Source: Lamellibrachia satsuma
Lineage: Eukaryota; Annelida; Polychaeta; Sabellida; Siboglinidae
Direction: 5' to 3'
DNA length: 64,000 nucleotides
NCBI GenBank assembly: GCA_033239005.1
Contig: BSQZ01000052.1
Location: 633,001-697,000, forward strand
Positions 15,001-26,900 of this stretch are shown here, piece after piece. Position 1 is the stretch's first letter. Each line of letters begins with the position of its first letter. The translations under genes were made by a program, and so were the position numbers. The notes beneath the pieces are model-generated. The model searched no databases, was not told where the DNA came from, and saw nothing but the letters and a program-made list of their open reading frames with translations.

Positions 15001-16980
15001 GCATGTTGTCCTCAGTGGTTCTTTTATGTCCCTGATTAAAGAGATAGAACTGACATTTACATGATCATCCAAGTCATGAGGGATAGACTAATGTTGAGAA
15101 CCAGATTTTAACACCAAACATACTGTGCTTGGTCCGGATCTTGAAAACAGAACTCTGGCATGTAAACTAAAGAGAATGTGTCAACCACTACACTACACCT
15201 TCTCTTAAAGATGCTTGCACCATATTTCACCCAACCATGGATTTAAATCCAGGTCCTCTGGCTGGGAAAAGAAGCATACAGTAGAACCTCACCATTAAGA
15301 GCACTCACGGGACTGAAGCAAAGTGACTTGAATAGTGAGAGTAAATGTACTATACTTTACTTTTGTGGAATTAATTTTGGACTAGGGTGACCATAATGGT
15401 GAGGTGGCAGTATTGCAGAGGGGACTGTAAAGCGAGGTTAAACTGTACTATGATGTTAAATATATTATTATATAGGTGCATTTAATTTTTAAATACAAAA
15501 TCAAAAGAAGAGACACAAATTTTGAAAAATCTGTGCCCAGAAAAGTGACTCTCATTAACATACCTCACAATATTCTGTAATAATACAGAAGAAGTCTCCC
15601 TCTAGGAAGCTGTCGTGAAACTTGACAATGCCAGGATGGTCAAGTTTACTTAGTAAACGTGCCTCGTGTACAGCATCGACTGTCTCGTCTGGCTGTAAGT
15701 CTCCTACAGCTATCTCCTTCAACACCTTCCTGTGAGCAGCATCCCAGTAGCATAGATCATTCACTGATACTACTTGAGAAGGTCAAGTCATTATGGAGAT
15801 GATGAAAGTCACATATCTTGGATGTTAATTGGGAGACAAGAGTCATAGAACTCATAAGATTGTTTGAACTTTGGAACTGGTGGGATCAAAATCTTACAAA
15901 GGTAAAAGTACATTCCTATATAGCGTGGTATCCAGTCCTTGGGACTGCTCAAAGTGCTTTACATGCAAACACCAACTAGACTTCTCTGTGAAGCATCCAT
16001 GCAGAAATTACTGCACAAAGACTATTTGTTCAAATATCCACCTCTGTCTATAGCCAGGTACTCATTTATACAGCTGAGTGAAGTGAGGCAGTGTGGAGTG
16101 AAAGGAATTGCCCAAGCTACAAAGTGAAAGCATTATCTTGATAGATAGTCCAATGTTCTAACCACAATGCAACAGTATCACATATTCACACATGGGTGTC
16201 TGTAGTATTGTGCAAGCTTAGTTTCAACTTTGTGCTTCTAGTTAGACGTATGGCCAACCAGCATTACGAAAATAAACTAAAACAATGTTTTTTATTGTAT
16301 TATTAAGTTTTAGTTTCCAGTAGTTGCCAGCTTATGTAGTGAGTAGTTACAAAAGAGCCTTAAACTACAGTGTTAAGTTGTTAACAGTCATGTGGAAGTG
16401 TCGACACCTAGCTTTTGTAAGTTTTGAGGGATGAATGTAGACATCAACATGGGACATGAATGTATACATCAACATGAGGCATGAATGTATACATCAACAT
16501 GGGGCACATGTGTATGACAACATGAACTACATTGCTGCACATTTGACTGTAACAATTACTTAAACACAAATAATGTTTCCATTTTAAACACTGGATGTCC
16601 GAGCTGCATAGACATGTCCTCAAAATACTAATTATACATTTATATCTTCACATGTCACTGGATTCCTGCATTGTTCAGGTATTTCTATTTGCATGCTGAT
16701 TCAGACATTACACAAAAAACATACAGAAATATTTCTAGAGGCAGACCATGTTGGTGTTTGTCTACACCCAACAAGCCCAGGAGAAGGCACACAATTAAAC
16801 ACATACAATAATAAACGATCTATGTACTTACAGCTTCTCCTTCTCATCCTTACACTTGAGGTCAGTGACGAGCCATGCTGTGCCAAAGTTACCACTTCCC
16901 AGTCTCTTCTCCACCCTGTACCTGTTGGCCAGCACCCTCTTCTTCTTCTCCGGCTTCTGGAGCTGCTTCGGAAGTGGCAT
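16..16980 (-). CDS. NEK11: NIMA-related kinase 11 (NEK11-like), 15 coding exons
   Basis: Serine/threonine kinase of the NIMA family; in vertebrates NEK11 acts in the DNA-damage G2/M checkpoint and promotes CDC25A turnover (family knowledge). Exons in transcript order: 16980-16832, 15729-15564, 14720-14602, 13275-13246, 12757-12596, 11674-11525, 10712-10634, 8823-8735, 8329-8201, 7127-7046, 6647-6593, 2767-2516, 1790-1596, 975-891, 220-16. All junctions are GT-AG and phase-compatible; they sum to 1947 nt (648 residues plus stop), against about 645 in human NEK11. Visible motifs: glycine loop LGSGNFG (residues 28-33), catalytic Lys54 in VLKEI, HRDLKS with Asp151, DFG at 168-170, GTPYYMSPE, a charged coiled coil (about 330-380), an acidic stretch (about 410-425) and a conserved C-terminal block ending VDQLVFLEYQAAMTM. 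The ATG at 16980 is chosen because a plausible acceptor lies just upstream, near 17021. Exon 11 (55 nt) is inferred mainly from phase and splice sites. The last exon could instead splice on beyond the window at position 19. Confidence 0.94.
1966..2250 (+). mobile_element. tRNA-derived SINE (plus strand)
   Basis: A tRNA-like head with an A box (gcctagtggttaagg) and B box (gagttcaagatcc) is followed by a body with 'gcgctatagaaaccagg' and a (tacct)n-like tail near 2240. It lies in the NEK11 intron between exons 12 and 13. Confidence 0.75.
2262..2412 (+). repeat. Dispersed repeat A, unexpanded copy
   Basis: It begins gtttgtctgatgatttcac and ends aaattgaggag. The same flanks occur at 3130-3180 and 5715-5790, where they surround the large 26-bp array. 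Here the centre is a single 'cagtggatactacatag' segment, so it looks like the ancestral, non-amplified form. Confidence 0.7.
2864..2990 (+). repeat. Dispersed repeat B, copy 1
   Basis: It shares aactccctcctca, gaatcag, gatgttca-like and tgtagtgtgtg blocks in the same order with 14741-14850. Origin unknown; no coding sense seen. Confidence 0.55.
3183..5712 (+). repeat. 26-bp satellite array, about 97 copies
   Basis: The plus-strand unit runs gagctagtatg(c/t)catag then tgga(t/c)acta. Variants (gcc/gtc, gata/gaca, gagcta/gagtta) occur in recurring blocks, suggesting higher-order units of several monomers. The array lies in the NEK11 intron between exons 11 and 12, inside dispersed repeat A. The reverse complement of this unit forms the array at 42335-42930. 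Confidence 0.97.
5790..6592. other. NEK11 intron sequence, nothing recognised
   Basis: AT-rich sequence between the satellite array and exon 11. No open frame, tRNA-like head or terminal repeat was noticed. Confidence 0.5.
7228..7482 (+). mobile_element. tRNA-derived SINE (plus), B-box region deleted
   Basis: The head 'gaggtagcatggcagttagaacatcaggctc' runs directly into the body (ggcaattttgttcatcc, gtataaatgagtacctgg, gaatgaacaggtctctgcc, atataagaacttatctttac). The B-box segment present in other copies is missing. Confidence 0.7.
7575..7797 (-). mobile_element. tRNA-derived SINE (minus)
   Basis: The reverse complement starts gggcgcggtggcatactggttagaa (A box), has tttgaatcctc (B box), then the ggcaattttgttcactcc body also seen at 7228 and 44630. 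The 3' part is truncated near 7575. Confidence 0.75.
8030..8155 (-). mobile_element. Partial tRNA-derived SINE (minus)
   Basis: A degenerate copy of the same family: reverse complement gggtgtggtagcgtagcagttagaa, a disturbed B box, gggcaatttcattcacc, and gagtacctgg at its 3' break. Confidence 0.6.
8833..9640. repeat. 18-bp tandem array (acaacacaaccacactat family)
   Basis: About 45 degenerate 18-bp units with cagcac and cttcac variants. It starts only 10 bp upstream of the NEK11 exon 8 acceptor (8823, minus strand). Because 18 is divisible by three, long open frames appear on both strands; they are artefacts. Confidence 0.95.
9641..10205. repeat. 29-bp tandem array adjoining the 18-bp array
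   Basis: Units of accaatgtacagcacaacca followed by cactacaca, about 19 copies. The second half of each unit equals the neighbouring 18-bp monomer, so this looks like a compound unit derived from it. Confidence 0.95.
11195..11400 (+). mobile_element. LINE 3' fragment (same family as 20310-22440)
   Basis: Plus-strand translation contains INEWNKSFTDFINASCVN and a terminal RAGYT, matching the C-terminus [18 protein letters not shown] of the LINE at 20400. The 3'UTR motif cttccttgtccacttgc and a ggcaatctt block follow. Confidence 0.75.
11757..12318. mobile_element. Unclassified 0.56-kb insertion with target duplication
   Basis: The segment is flanked by direct copies of atatataatgccctgg (11740-11756 and 12319-12334), the signature of an insertion into NEK11 intron 5. 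The interior is GC-richer than the intron, non-coding, and contains two related 'ggtaagctctca'-type segments. Family not recognised. Confidence 0.65.
12780..12985. repeat. 24-bp tandem array (acatgtacaagtaaggtcaa)
   Basis: About eight units. It begins 23 bp upstream of the acceptor of NEK11 exon 5 (12757, minus strand). Confidence 0.93.
13246..13275 (-). other. NEK11: NEK11 30-nt microexon encoding the catalytic loop
   Basis: Coding exon 4 is only 30 nt. It is bounded by TTGTCTTACAG before and GTGAGTG after, phase 2 on both sides. It encodes R-V-L-H-R-D-L-K-S plus split Arg codons, i.e. the HRD catalytic loop including the catalytic Asp. Because 30 is a multiple of three, skipping would delete ten residues in frame and leave a protein without the catalytic base. 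Confidence 0.9.
13390..13710. repeat. 37-bp tandem array, about 9 copies
   Basis: The unit begins taaatgtttctctgtcttg, followed by tagtatcataactggagg. It lies in the intron upstream (transcript sense) of the NEK11 microexon. Confidence 0.93.
14741..14850 (+). repeat. Dispersed repeat B, copy 2, with (TG)n
   Basis: The same block order as 2864-2990, with a short (tg)n expansion after tgtagtg. It starts about 20 bp upstream of the NEK11 exon 3 acceptor. Confidence 0.55.
15277..15447. mobile_element. pogo/Tigger-like MITE
   Basis: The ends are tacagtagaacctc and, inverted, gaggttaaactgta, with TA at both borders. Terminal inverted repeats reading CAGTAGAACCTC with TA targets are typical of pogo/mariner-type MITEs. 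171 bp, no coding capacity. Confidence 0.65.
15900..16180 (-). mobile_element. tRNA-derived SINE (minus), nearly full length
   Basis: From its 3' end: aaaggtaaaagtacattcctatatagcg, gactgctcaaagtgcttta, the gagtacctggctata block, ggcaattcctttcactcc and a degenerate head (ttgcattgtggttagaac in sense). Same family as 44630. Confidence 0.75.
16425..16512. repeat. Short 25-bp tandem repeat
   Basis: Three to four copies of gaatgtatacatcaacatg followed by rggcat, in NEK11 intron 1. Confidence 0.8.
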
Positions 16981-17159
16981 CTTCTTAACTCTATGTTCAC
17001 TTTGTGTAGACAATTTGGAACTATGCAAGAAACTGTGTGTGCCACTGTTTGTGTCTACATCTTTGACAGCAACATGTCAGGACAGTCATCCTGTAACAGG
17101 TCACTAACCCATCGTAGGACATGTAGGCAGAACATGAAGGGGTTTCTGAAACAAGAATA

Positions 17160-18240
17160 AATAGATAAACAACATGTGTAATGTTGAAACAGTAATTGCA
17201 AGGCTGAGACTGTCAATAACTTGCACTGATAACGGGTTGAAAATTACAATTGTCAACAAGCCAATATGCAATGAAAACTTATCCTATGCTATATAACAGC
17301 TATAGAAGGAGGGGCATGTTCGAATTCTGAGGCATGTCTGCACACCTCGTTATTGACCACATCACATGGTTTTTGGTTTCACAACTGTCACACAACAACG
17401 CCAAACAAGCACAACAAATGTCTGAACTTGTGATGTTGTTTCATTATCGTATGTGAGAAATTACCCAATAAAATGCTTAAATGCACAAAATTCTGTAAAT
17501 TTACATTTGTACTGAAACACAAGTCACACCCACACTAATATATACACACAATTAATTAACTTGAATTTAGTGTGCTGACACCATTGCAAACTTTGTTATT
17601 GTCATTGTTGTTATTGTAGTAAAAATAAGTCTCACTATAGATCATAAACTGGGCTTAAAAATATTTTTGCACAGCTGTGTGCTCCAGTGGTAATGATTAT
17701 AATTTAATTTATATAATATGCAGAGGGATGCATATTATATATGATTTATAGTATGATTTAGACATAATAGTAGGTGGATAACATGTTTAATTGTCACCAC
17801 TCATCACAATGCCCAATTGTTCATCAGGGCTGATTGACATCAACCATGATAACACTAACAGGTGTAAATTGGTTTCAAAAGACAGGCATTAATTAACTGT
17901 TTGGTATTCTTACTTGACTTCACACCTTTTATCTGATCTTTTATTTTGGACAGGAGTATAATTACTAGTGTAATTTGCATTATGTGCTGAGCAACTTCGT
18001 TATCACAGCCTAAATTTACATAGGCATTTGTATAACCGTGCACACCCAGCTGTGTGGTTATGCCCCACTGCCATGGGATAGAGGGGCATAACCTACTACA
18101 TAACCTGTAGACTACATCTACTACTACTGCTACTACTACTAGTTATCGAGGCCAAATTATACACTATTGGTTCACTATAGCCAGGACTCATATTTATAAC
18201 TTATAGGTGTGGATATATCCCACTTTCCTCACTGATAAAA
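17160..18240. other. Intron/5' region, nothing recognised
   Basis: AT-rich sequence upstream of NEK11 coding exon 1. It contains only a (ctactactg)n-like microsatellite near 18117-18140. Confidence 0.5.
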
Positions 18241-18249
18241 TGGTAACTG

Positions 18250-18372
18250 GACGCTTTGGCAGCGATACCACTTTCGGCTAGCCAACGTGACAAGACTTTC
18301 TTGGTCTCGTCAGCGGGACAATTTGGTCGCTTCAGCAGCGAATTTTTGTCATTTCGACGCCATTTTATGGAA
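18250..18372. repeat. Arm 1 of a degenerate inverted repeat
   Basis: Contains ttggcagcgataccacttt, ttcttggtctcg and ggtcgcttcagcagc. The reverse complement of 19050-19205 carries the same motifs (gataccacttcgg, ttcttgga, ggtcgcttcggcagc). Probably two inverted copies or foldback arms about 700 bp apart. Confidence 0.45.
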
Positions 18373-19049
18373 GGAATTTTGTTGAAATGGTATCACCACT
18401 GACATGAATTTCAAAGTATTTGGAAACTTAGGAGAAGGCAGTGTTAGTCGAACCATTTTTAATTCTTTTTGATATCTGGCACACAATAATATTCATATGT
18501 CAAACTGTTTTTACTTACATAAACTATGATTAGTAGTAGATATCAACATGTTCAATCACTGGGTGGTACCATGTAACTGTCGCTGTTGTAGTTTCCTGGG
18601 AAACATGGGTGGTTCAACTAACCCAGTGGCTCAACTAATACTGCTTTCCCCTAAATACTTTTAAAATGTATTTGACTGCAAATACGGTTACTTCAATATT
18701 ATGGTCAAACGCAAATACTATTTTGAAAATGAATCAACAACATTTAATGTTTTAAATGCAAATAATATTAAAGTAGTCCATGAATATAGTTTGTAAAAAA
18801 TTTTATTTAGAAATAAAGCATCCATTTAATATTTTATGGGTGAACTACCTGTACTTGCATGTGCATCATTTTAAACATTCGCATTGCATTTAAATTCACT
18901 GACTCACATTTGATCCCAAGTATGCATGCATTCTAAACGACAATTGATTATAATCAATTATAATAGACAGACAGTCAAATAAGTCATAGACAGACTATAA
19001 TACGATGGCATGCACAGACCACGCCATGTTACACATCTATAGCGCCACT

Positions 19050-19205
19050 GAAATTAATCGTCCAAGAATATGCCGCCGAAGCAGTAATGCTGCCGAAGCG
19101 ACCAATGGCAATGCCAATGTTGTGTCATTGAGGCAACCAAAATTTGCCAAAGCATCCAAGAATTTTGTCGCCGAAGTGGTATCGTCGCTAAGGGCAAGGC
19201 GAACT
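19050..19205. repeat. Arm 2 of the inverted repeat
   Basis: See 18250-18372. It is rich in gccgaag motifs at irregular short spacing. No coding function seen. Confidence 0.45.
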
Positions 19206-19659
19206 GTAACCAGTAAATTTATACTATTTAGTACAATTAATTTCACAAGGTCAAAGTACATACAATATAAATTGCCCCTATTCTATTGTGCCATTTCATT
19301 TGTGAAGCATTGACAAATTGACCATACCTGCATTTATGACGTAACACTAATTTGATATAGCCTATACAAGGTGCAGCTTATAGGCACTACTAGTAACACA
19401 GGAATTTAGCACATAAAACTACGATTACAAAGTGTTCTAACTCGGACTGACGATTTGTCTCAAGACACGTACCTTTACCACAAAACGGTGGTAGTAATTC
19501 GGCCCATTTCAAGGCATTTAGCATTTTGCAAGCAGTTGCTATAGACGCGTCTTGTTCTAATTTTCACCTAGTTAATTTTACTCAATTTAAGCACCATTAG
19601 CAGTTGTAGTTTATACGTTCATCATCAGGTATGCTAAATGTACGACGTTTAGTACTTAC

Positions 19660-19830
19660 GTGAACAAATATTATTTCGTTTTTGCACGCCTTCCCAGAAA
19701 TCAATCTGCAAAAGTTTGTAGTTTACACGTATCCTTAGCCGCGGACAAAGCCCCAGTCCGCACGCGCACTGACTTGTCTCTCGATTGGTTGTATTATCGT
19801 ACTTCGGACCATTTACGGATTTCGGATTAG
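19660..19830 (-). promoter_or_regulatory. Candidate NEK11 promoter and first non-coding exon
   Basis: Reading the minus strand, a consensus donor GTAAGTACT follows position 19660 at the end of a CpG-rich stretch. A CCAAT motif (ATTGG on the plus strand, near 19785) lies upstream. A possible acceptor near 17021 precedes the coding ATG. This fits a 5'UTR exon spliced to coding exon 1. No transcript evidence is available. Confidence 0.35.
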
Positions 19831-20015
19831 CTTCGTATTATTTCAATCTGTACTTTTTCCAACAAAGCTAACAACATAGCCTTTGTTATGCTAATAAATT
19901 TATCTAAATGAAACAGTGGAAACTCACAATTTTTGTTACGTCTTTTAGTATTCAAAGCATTCCAATGTCATAAAACCGTTTCTCTCATGTTTATGTTTTA
20001 ATATAAAGAAAAGTT

Positions 20016-22711
<2,696 letters not shown>

Positions 22712-22712
<1 letters not shown>

Positions 22713-22802
22713 AGAAGCAGCAAGGATTTGCAAATCCCGGGTCGGTCCTCTCGATTGAGAGTACCGTTTTTCTAACGAAGCTGTGCTACTGCGCCCCAAA
22801 CA
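22712..22802 (-). mobile_element. tRNA-like SINE head (minus)
   Basis: The reverse complement begins ggggcgcagtagcacagc, then ctctcaatcgagaggac and a B-box-like cgggatttgcaaatcc. The family body is absent. Confidence 0.45.
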
Positions 22803-22849
22803 AGTACGTTAATTAACCTCTACAGTAAATTAGGATTCGGAAGCAAACT

Positions 22850-23130
22850 ACATTAATTTTGTGTTGTTGAATTGGAATCGACCGAAAGGGGGCGCTGCTG
22901 TGGAGAGTTCGATTGGCGCCCTGTTTATGGAATTTGTTTTGTTGGAATCTGATGGTTTGAGAAAGTCTTGCACGTTTTAACTGCCTGGTAAACCCATTCT
23001 TAACAACACGTATTAAGTGCATGCGACGCACTGACGTTCTGTCATGGAAGTGCGCCGTTTAATTAAGACATTTCTAACTTTTGGCGCAGCTAGTGTTGAG
23101 CGATATTGCAAGTGAAAACGGCATTGTCTA
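22850..23130 (+). promoter_or_regulatory. Possible GON4L promoter region
   Basis: GC-richer sequence about 0.8-1.1 kb before the first coding exon, with an E2F-like TTTGGCGC at 23080-23087. No initiation site or 5'UTR donor could be fixed. Speculative. Confidence 0.2.
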
Positions 23131-23404
23131 GTTGGAAAACTGTCTAAGTATCTGTCTGTAGCCACAGTATAGGCACATTTTGGTGACAGTAGAGTCAGCA
23201 CAATAACAACTAAATTTTCTCCTTATTTAGTCACTGCAGGTTTTGTATATCATTAGTAAACTTAAATTACATTATAATTTTGTGATGTTGTAAATAAGAA
23301 TTCGATTGAAAATTAATAATATGATAACAATATAGGTATCTAATTTGTGGTTACAAACATTTGACATATATGTTTAATTTTTGATACTGTGCACTGTGTT
23401 CATT

Positions 23405-23565
23405 ATGAAGTGGCGTGTGATAGCAAGAGGACTGGGGTTCGAGCCCACCTACTGTCGTTTCAAAACTTTATTCCTGGCATCTCTTCCAGAGGAAGTAAAA
23501 TACCCAACACAGGGAAATGGAGAAAAGATATTGTGGACTCACACAGCCAATGGTTATAATCTATA
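23405..23565 (+). mobile_element. Second-family tRNA-derived SINE (plus, partial)
   Basis: Contains a B box ggttcgagcccac, then gaggaagtaaaatacc, agggaaatggagaaaa and ttgtggactcacacagcc. These blocks match, in order, the minus-strand copy at 56520-56706. Confidence 0.6.
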
Positions 23566-23922
23566 AAAACACCTTCCCACTTTAACTGTGATCAGCTGTT
23601 TAGGGAAAATAGCATGAAGCATGACGTAATGGATCCAGATGCATTGCCCACATCCAAGTAATAATGAGGCTTCTTTAATTTCAGCTTCATGGACATGAAC
23701 TTTGGATCAAGATGTAGAGCATAGCAGTACCAAAACATGTTTAAAATAACTGCATATGATCAGTCCATCTATAAGAATATTGAGATCAATGCAGTAATGT
23801 AGACCAGCATGTGGCTTTATGAGAAATGAAGATCTATGCAAACCATTTGGTTAAGAAGCAAATAAAGTTGCAGACGAGATGTATTGACAGCTGTGAAATT
23901 GGCAAAAAATAACTATGCCAAC

Positions 23923-26900
23923 ATGGACCGTAATATAGACAGGATCACTGGAATCAGTGATGGTGTTACAATAACCAGTGAGTCATTAATGGAGACCACA
24001 GAGTTTGTGAGTATGACAGAGCCTGAGGGTAGGGCAGAGGCAGAGGGTGTGACAGAGCCAGAGGGAGTGGATGTGAAGGATACAACGCAGCCGAAGGGTG
24101 TGGATGTGAAGGCTCAGCTGTGCAAGGAGCTTCCACCAAAGCTCAGCATCAAGAGAAAAACACTGGACAAGAGTTGTGATGGCGAAAGCCAGAAGGACAT
24201 ACCTGCAGGAAAGCGTGTTCTGTTGAGCCTGCCTAAACGGAAGTACAAGTGGCAGGGGTATAAAAGACCTAAGAAACCCCAACTTTACTGTTCAAAGAAA
24301 AGGCAGGTGTCACCTGAAATCACCAAACGGTCTGAGGATGTGTCGTCTCATATCTCTGAACAGAGCTGTGAAAGGTCTGTCAGTTGTGAACAGACAGAGA
24401 CTGAATGTGTGAACAGAACAGATGTTAAGGAATCAGTGATTTCAGAGTCAGTGGTGAAAAAGTCTGCCAGTGAAATTAAGCAGGACTCTGCAGTTGATGA
24501 CAACCTGGGTGCAAACAGTAGTGAATCAACGGCTGTGAAAGTGGACATATCTGCACCAGTCAATACTTCCGCTGATGTATGTGATACTGAAAAAGAATTG
24601 TATCAGCTGCATGGGTCTGGAACATTGGACGTCTCGTTGAGGATTGACGACGACAACACTGATAGTTGTCAGGGCGCAGAAACCGGTTTGCACCATTTGA
24701 AGATGTTGACTGAAGAACTGAGTCAGTTAGGCAGGGACAGTGCCACACTTGTGACAGCACGACAAGGCAGAAAACCCAAGAAACGGAAACAGAGGTTGGA
24801 TGAACATGTACATAGCCAGCAGCCAGTAAGAAGAACTTCGAGCCCAAAAAGAAATGTTAAACAGCAGGCAAATTGTGACTTCAGTGAAGTAGCCTTTGCA
24901 GAGGACTTGAGCTCGATGGCATCACACCCTCATGACAAGAAACATGACAAGTAAGTGAACTGTTACTATGGTAAGGGCACTTATTTGTCACATGACCACA
25001 CTCAGAACTTTTGGGGATAAAACTTAGTGTAAAATGCAGGGTCCTGCGAACTTCATTTTGTACCCTGGTCTCAGGTCAATTGTGTGCGTCAATGTAATAA
25101 CTGCGAAAGTGCCATTCAACAAATTGTTGTTTTATCTTTGAAAATAGTTGCTAGGTGTCTGTGCTTTCACTCCAATCACCAATGGCACTTTCGGGGTAAC
25201 GGTTATTGCATTGATGCACACGGTAATTTCTACAATTTTCTGTTTCACTCCAACTTTTAGGGTTATTCCATTACTGCACACCATTATAACATTATTTTTA
25301 CAGTTACAATTGACAGTTGCATTTCAATGATGTTGATTTATTCTATTATAGAACATTGCATTGGTTTGGAACACACTTTTTTAGACGTGTGTCTTTCAGA
25401 AGGGAAGCTGAAAGCTGTAGAGCATTTCTACCTGGTGTCACGTCGTGTAGACGGACACACGTACGGGAATCAAAACATAAAACAAAACATAAGGCATCGA
25501 TTTACAGAACTGGTGGTCCCTGCCTGTAAACTGTATAACATAAGAAACCCATGAATTAGCCGTAGATTGAGCTCTTTGGGGTACAAATATGTAAGAAGTA
25601 CGTGTTACAAAACTCTGCATACATTGCACAAAGGATCAGCCAAAACAGCTTATATGATTGTTGAATGTTGAGAGTGATTAATTAGGTAAACAATGATATG
25701 ATTGTAATTCAGTAATTGTGCCAATTGCAAAGATCAATTACACAACTGTTTAACTTTTTAATTACATTTGTAATTGTATTGTTTTGCAAATACATTATTT
25801 GTATCTGTTGGTGCAGGTGTGGAGATGCGGGCGGATCTCAAGGGGGTGCCTCTGCCTCCAAGGAAATGGAGATCATTGATGACACTCTGGAAGAAAAGTC
25901 AAAGAGATTTCTTCTGACTGCAAAGAATGTTCGAAGCATTGTTCATGTAAGCAAGCATTCTTTCTCATTTCCCTTGACACTCTTCTGAAGACTGGATTTA
26001 AGCAATAGGTTTTATTGATACCATAATCAGAGTTGTTTAATTTAAATCATTTGATTTAAATCACCCAACAAAAATCATCGAATTTTTTATGTTGTATTAC
26101 TTGATGATGTTTTGTACATTTCTGCATACCGAGTGCAGTGAAGCCACAAAGACTTGTCTTCACGAGGCAGCACTTTTTAAGTCAGAAGCCCTGAGATAAA
26201 ATCCACCTTAAGCAAAAACTAGTTGTTATCAATTCAGTATGTTGACTCAAGTGAGACCATCTGCACTAGTATATTGTGATACCAATTTGCAGTTTGGCTA
26301 GAGTACACTGAGCCCTGGATAGGTGCTAATTCACCCTCTCATCAAACAGTGACCACAAAGGTGATTGTCAGCCACAGCATGCCTTCTAATAATATTTATG
26401 GCCTAAGGAACTACAAACAGCTGTGGACAATATTTCAATTCAAAGCGTCCAACATCAGCTCCAAGTTACTACTCTGTATAAGCCTGTAGTCTGTTTTACA
26501 GTGTTCATTTGATTTTAAGTGGTTGTTTTGCTAAAGTAAGTTTATAATTAAACAGGACAAAGTTTAAGATTTCAAGATTTAAAGTGATTGTATTTTTCAG
26601 CATGTAAATGTTTGTGACATTTATGTTGCTGTTTTAAGTCAACCTATATTATAATTATATTACTGGTATATATAATGTTCTACCAGTCTACGATCATGTA
26701 CCCTCTGTTAAGACTCAGGTATACATCAGATTTTTTAAATCTGATTTAAATAAAAAAAATATTTTTTATATATTTTTTTAATCATGATTTTTTTTCAACC
26801 CTGACAAAATATAGTAAAAATTCATTACTGTTCTGTTATGTTTCAGTGTATGTTTCATTACTTACACTTTGGAAATTAAATCTATTAGGTATCATGTATT

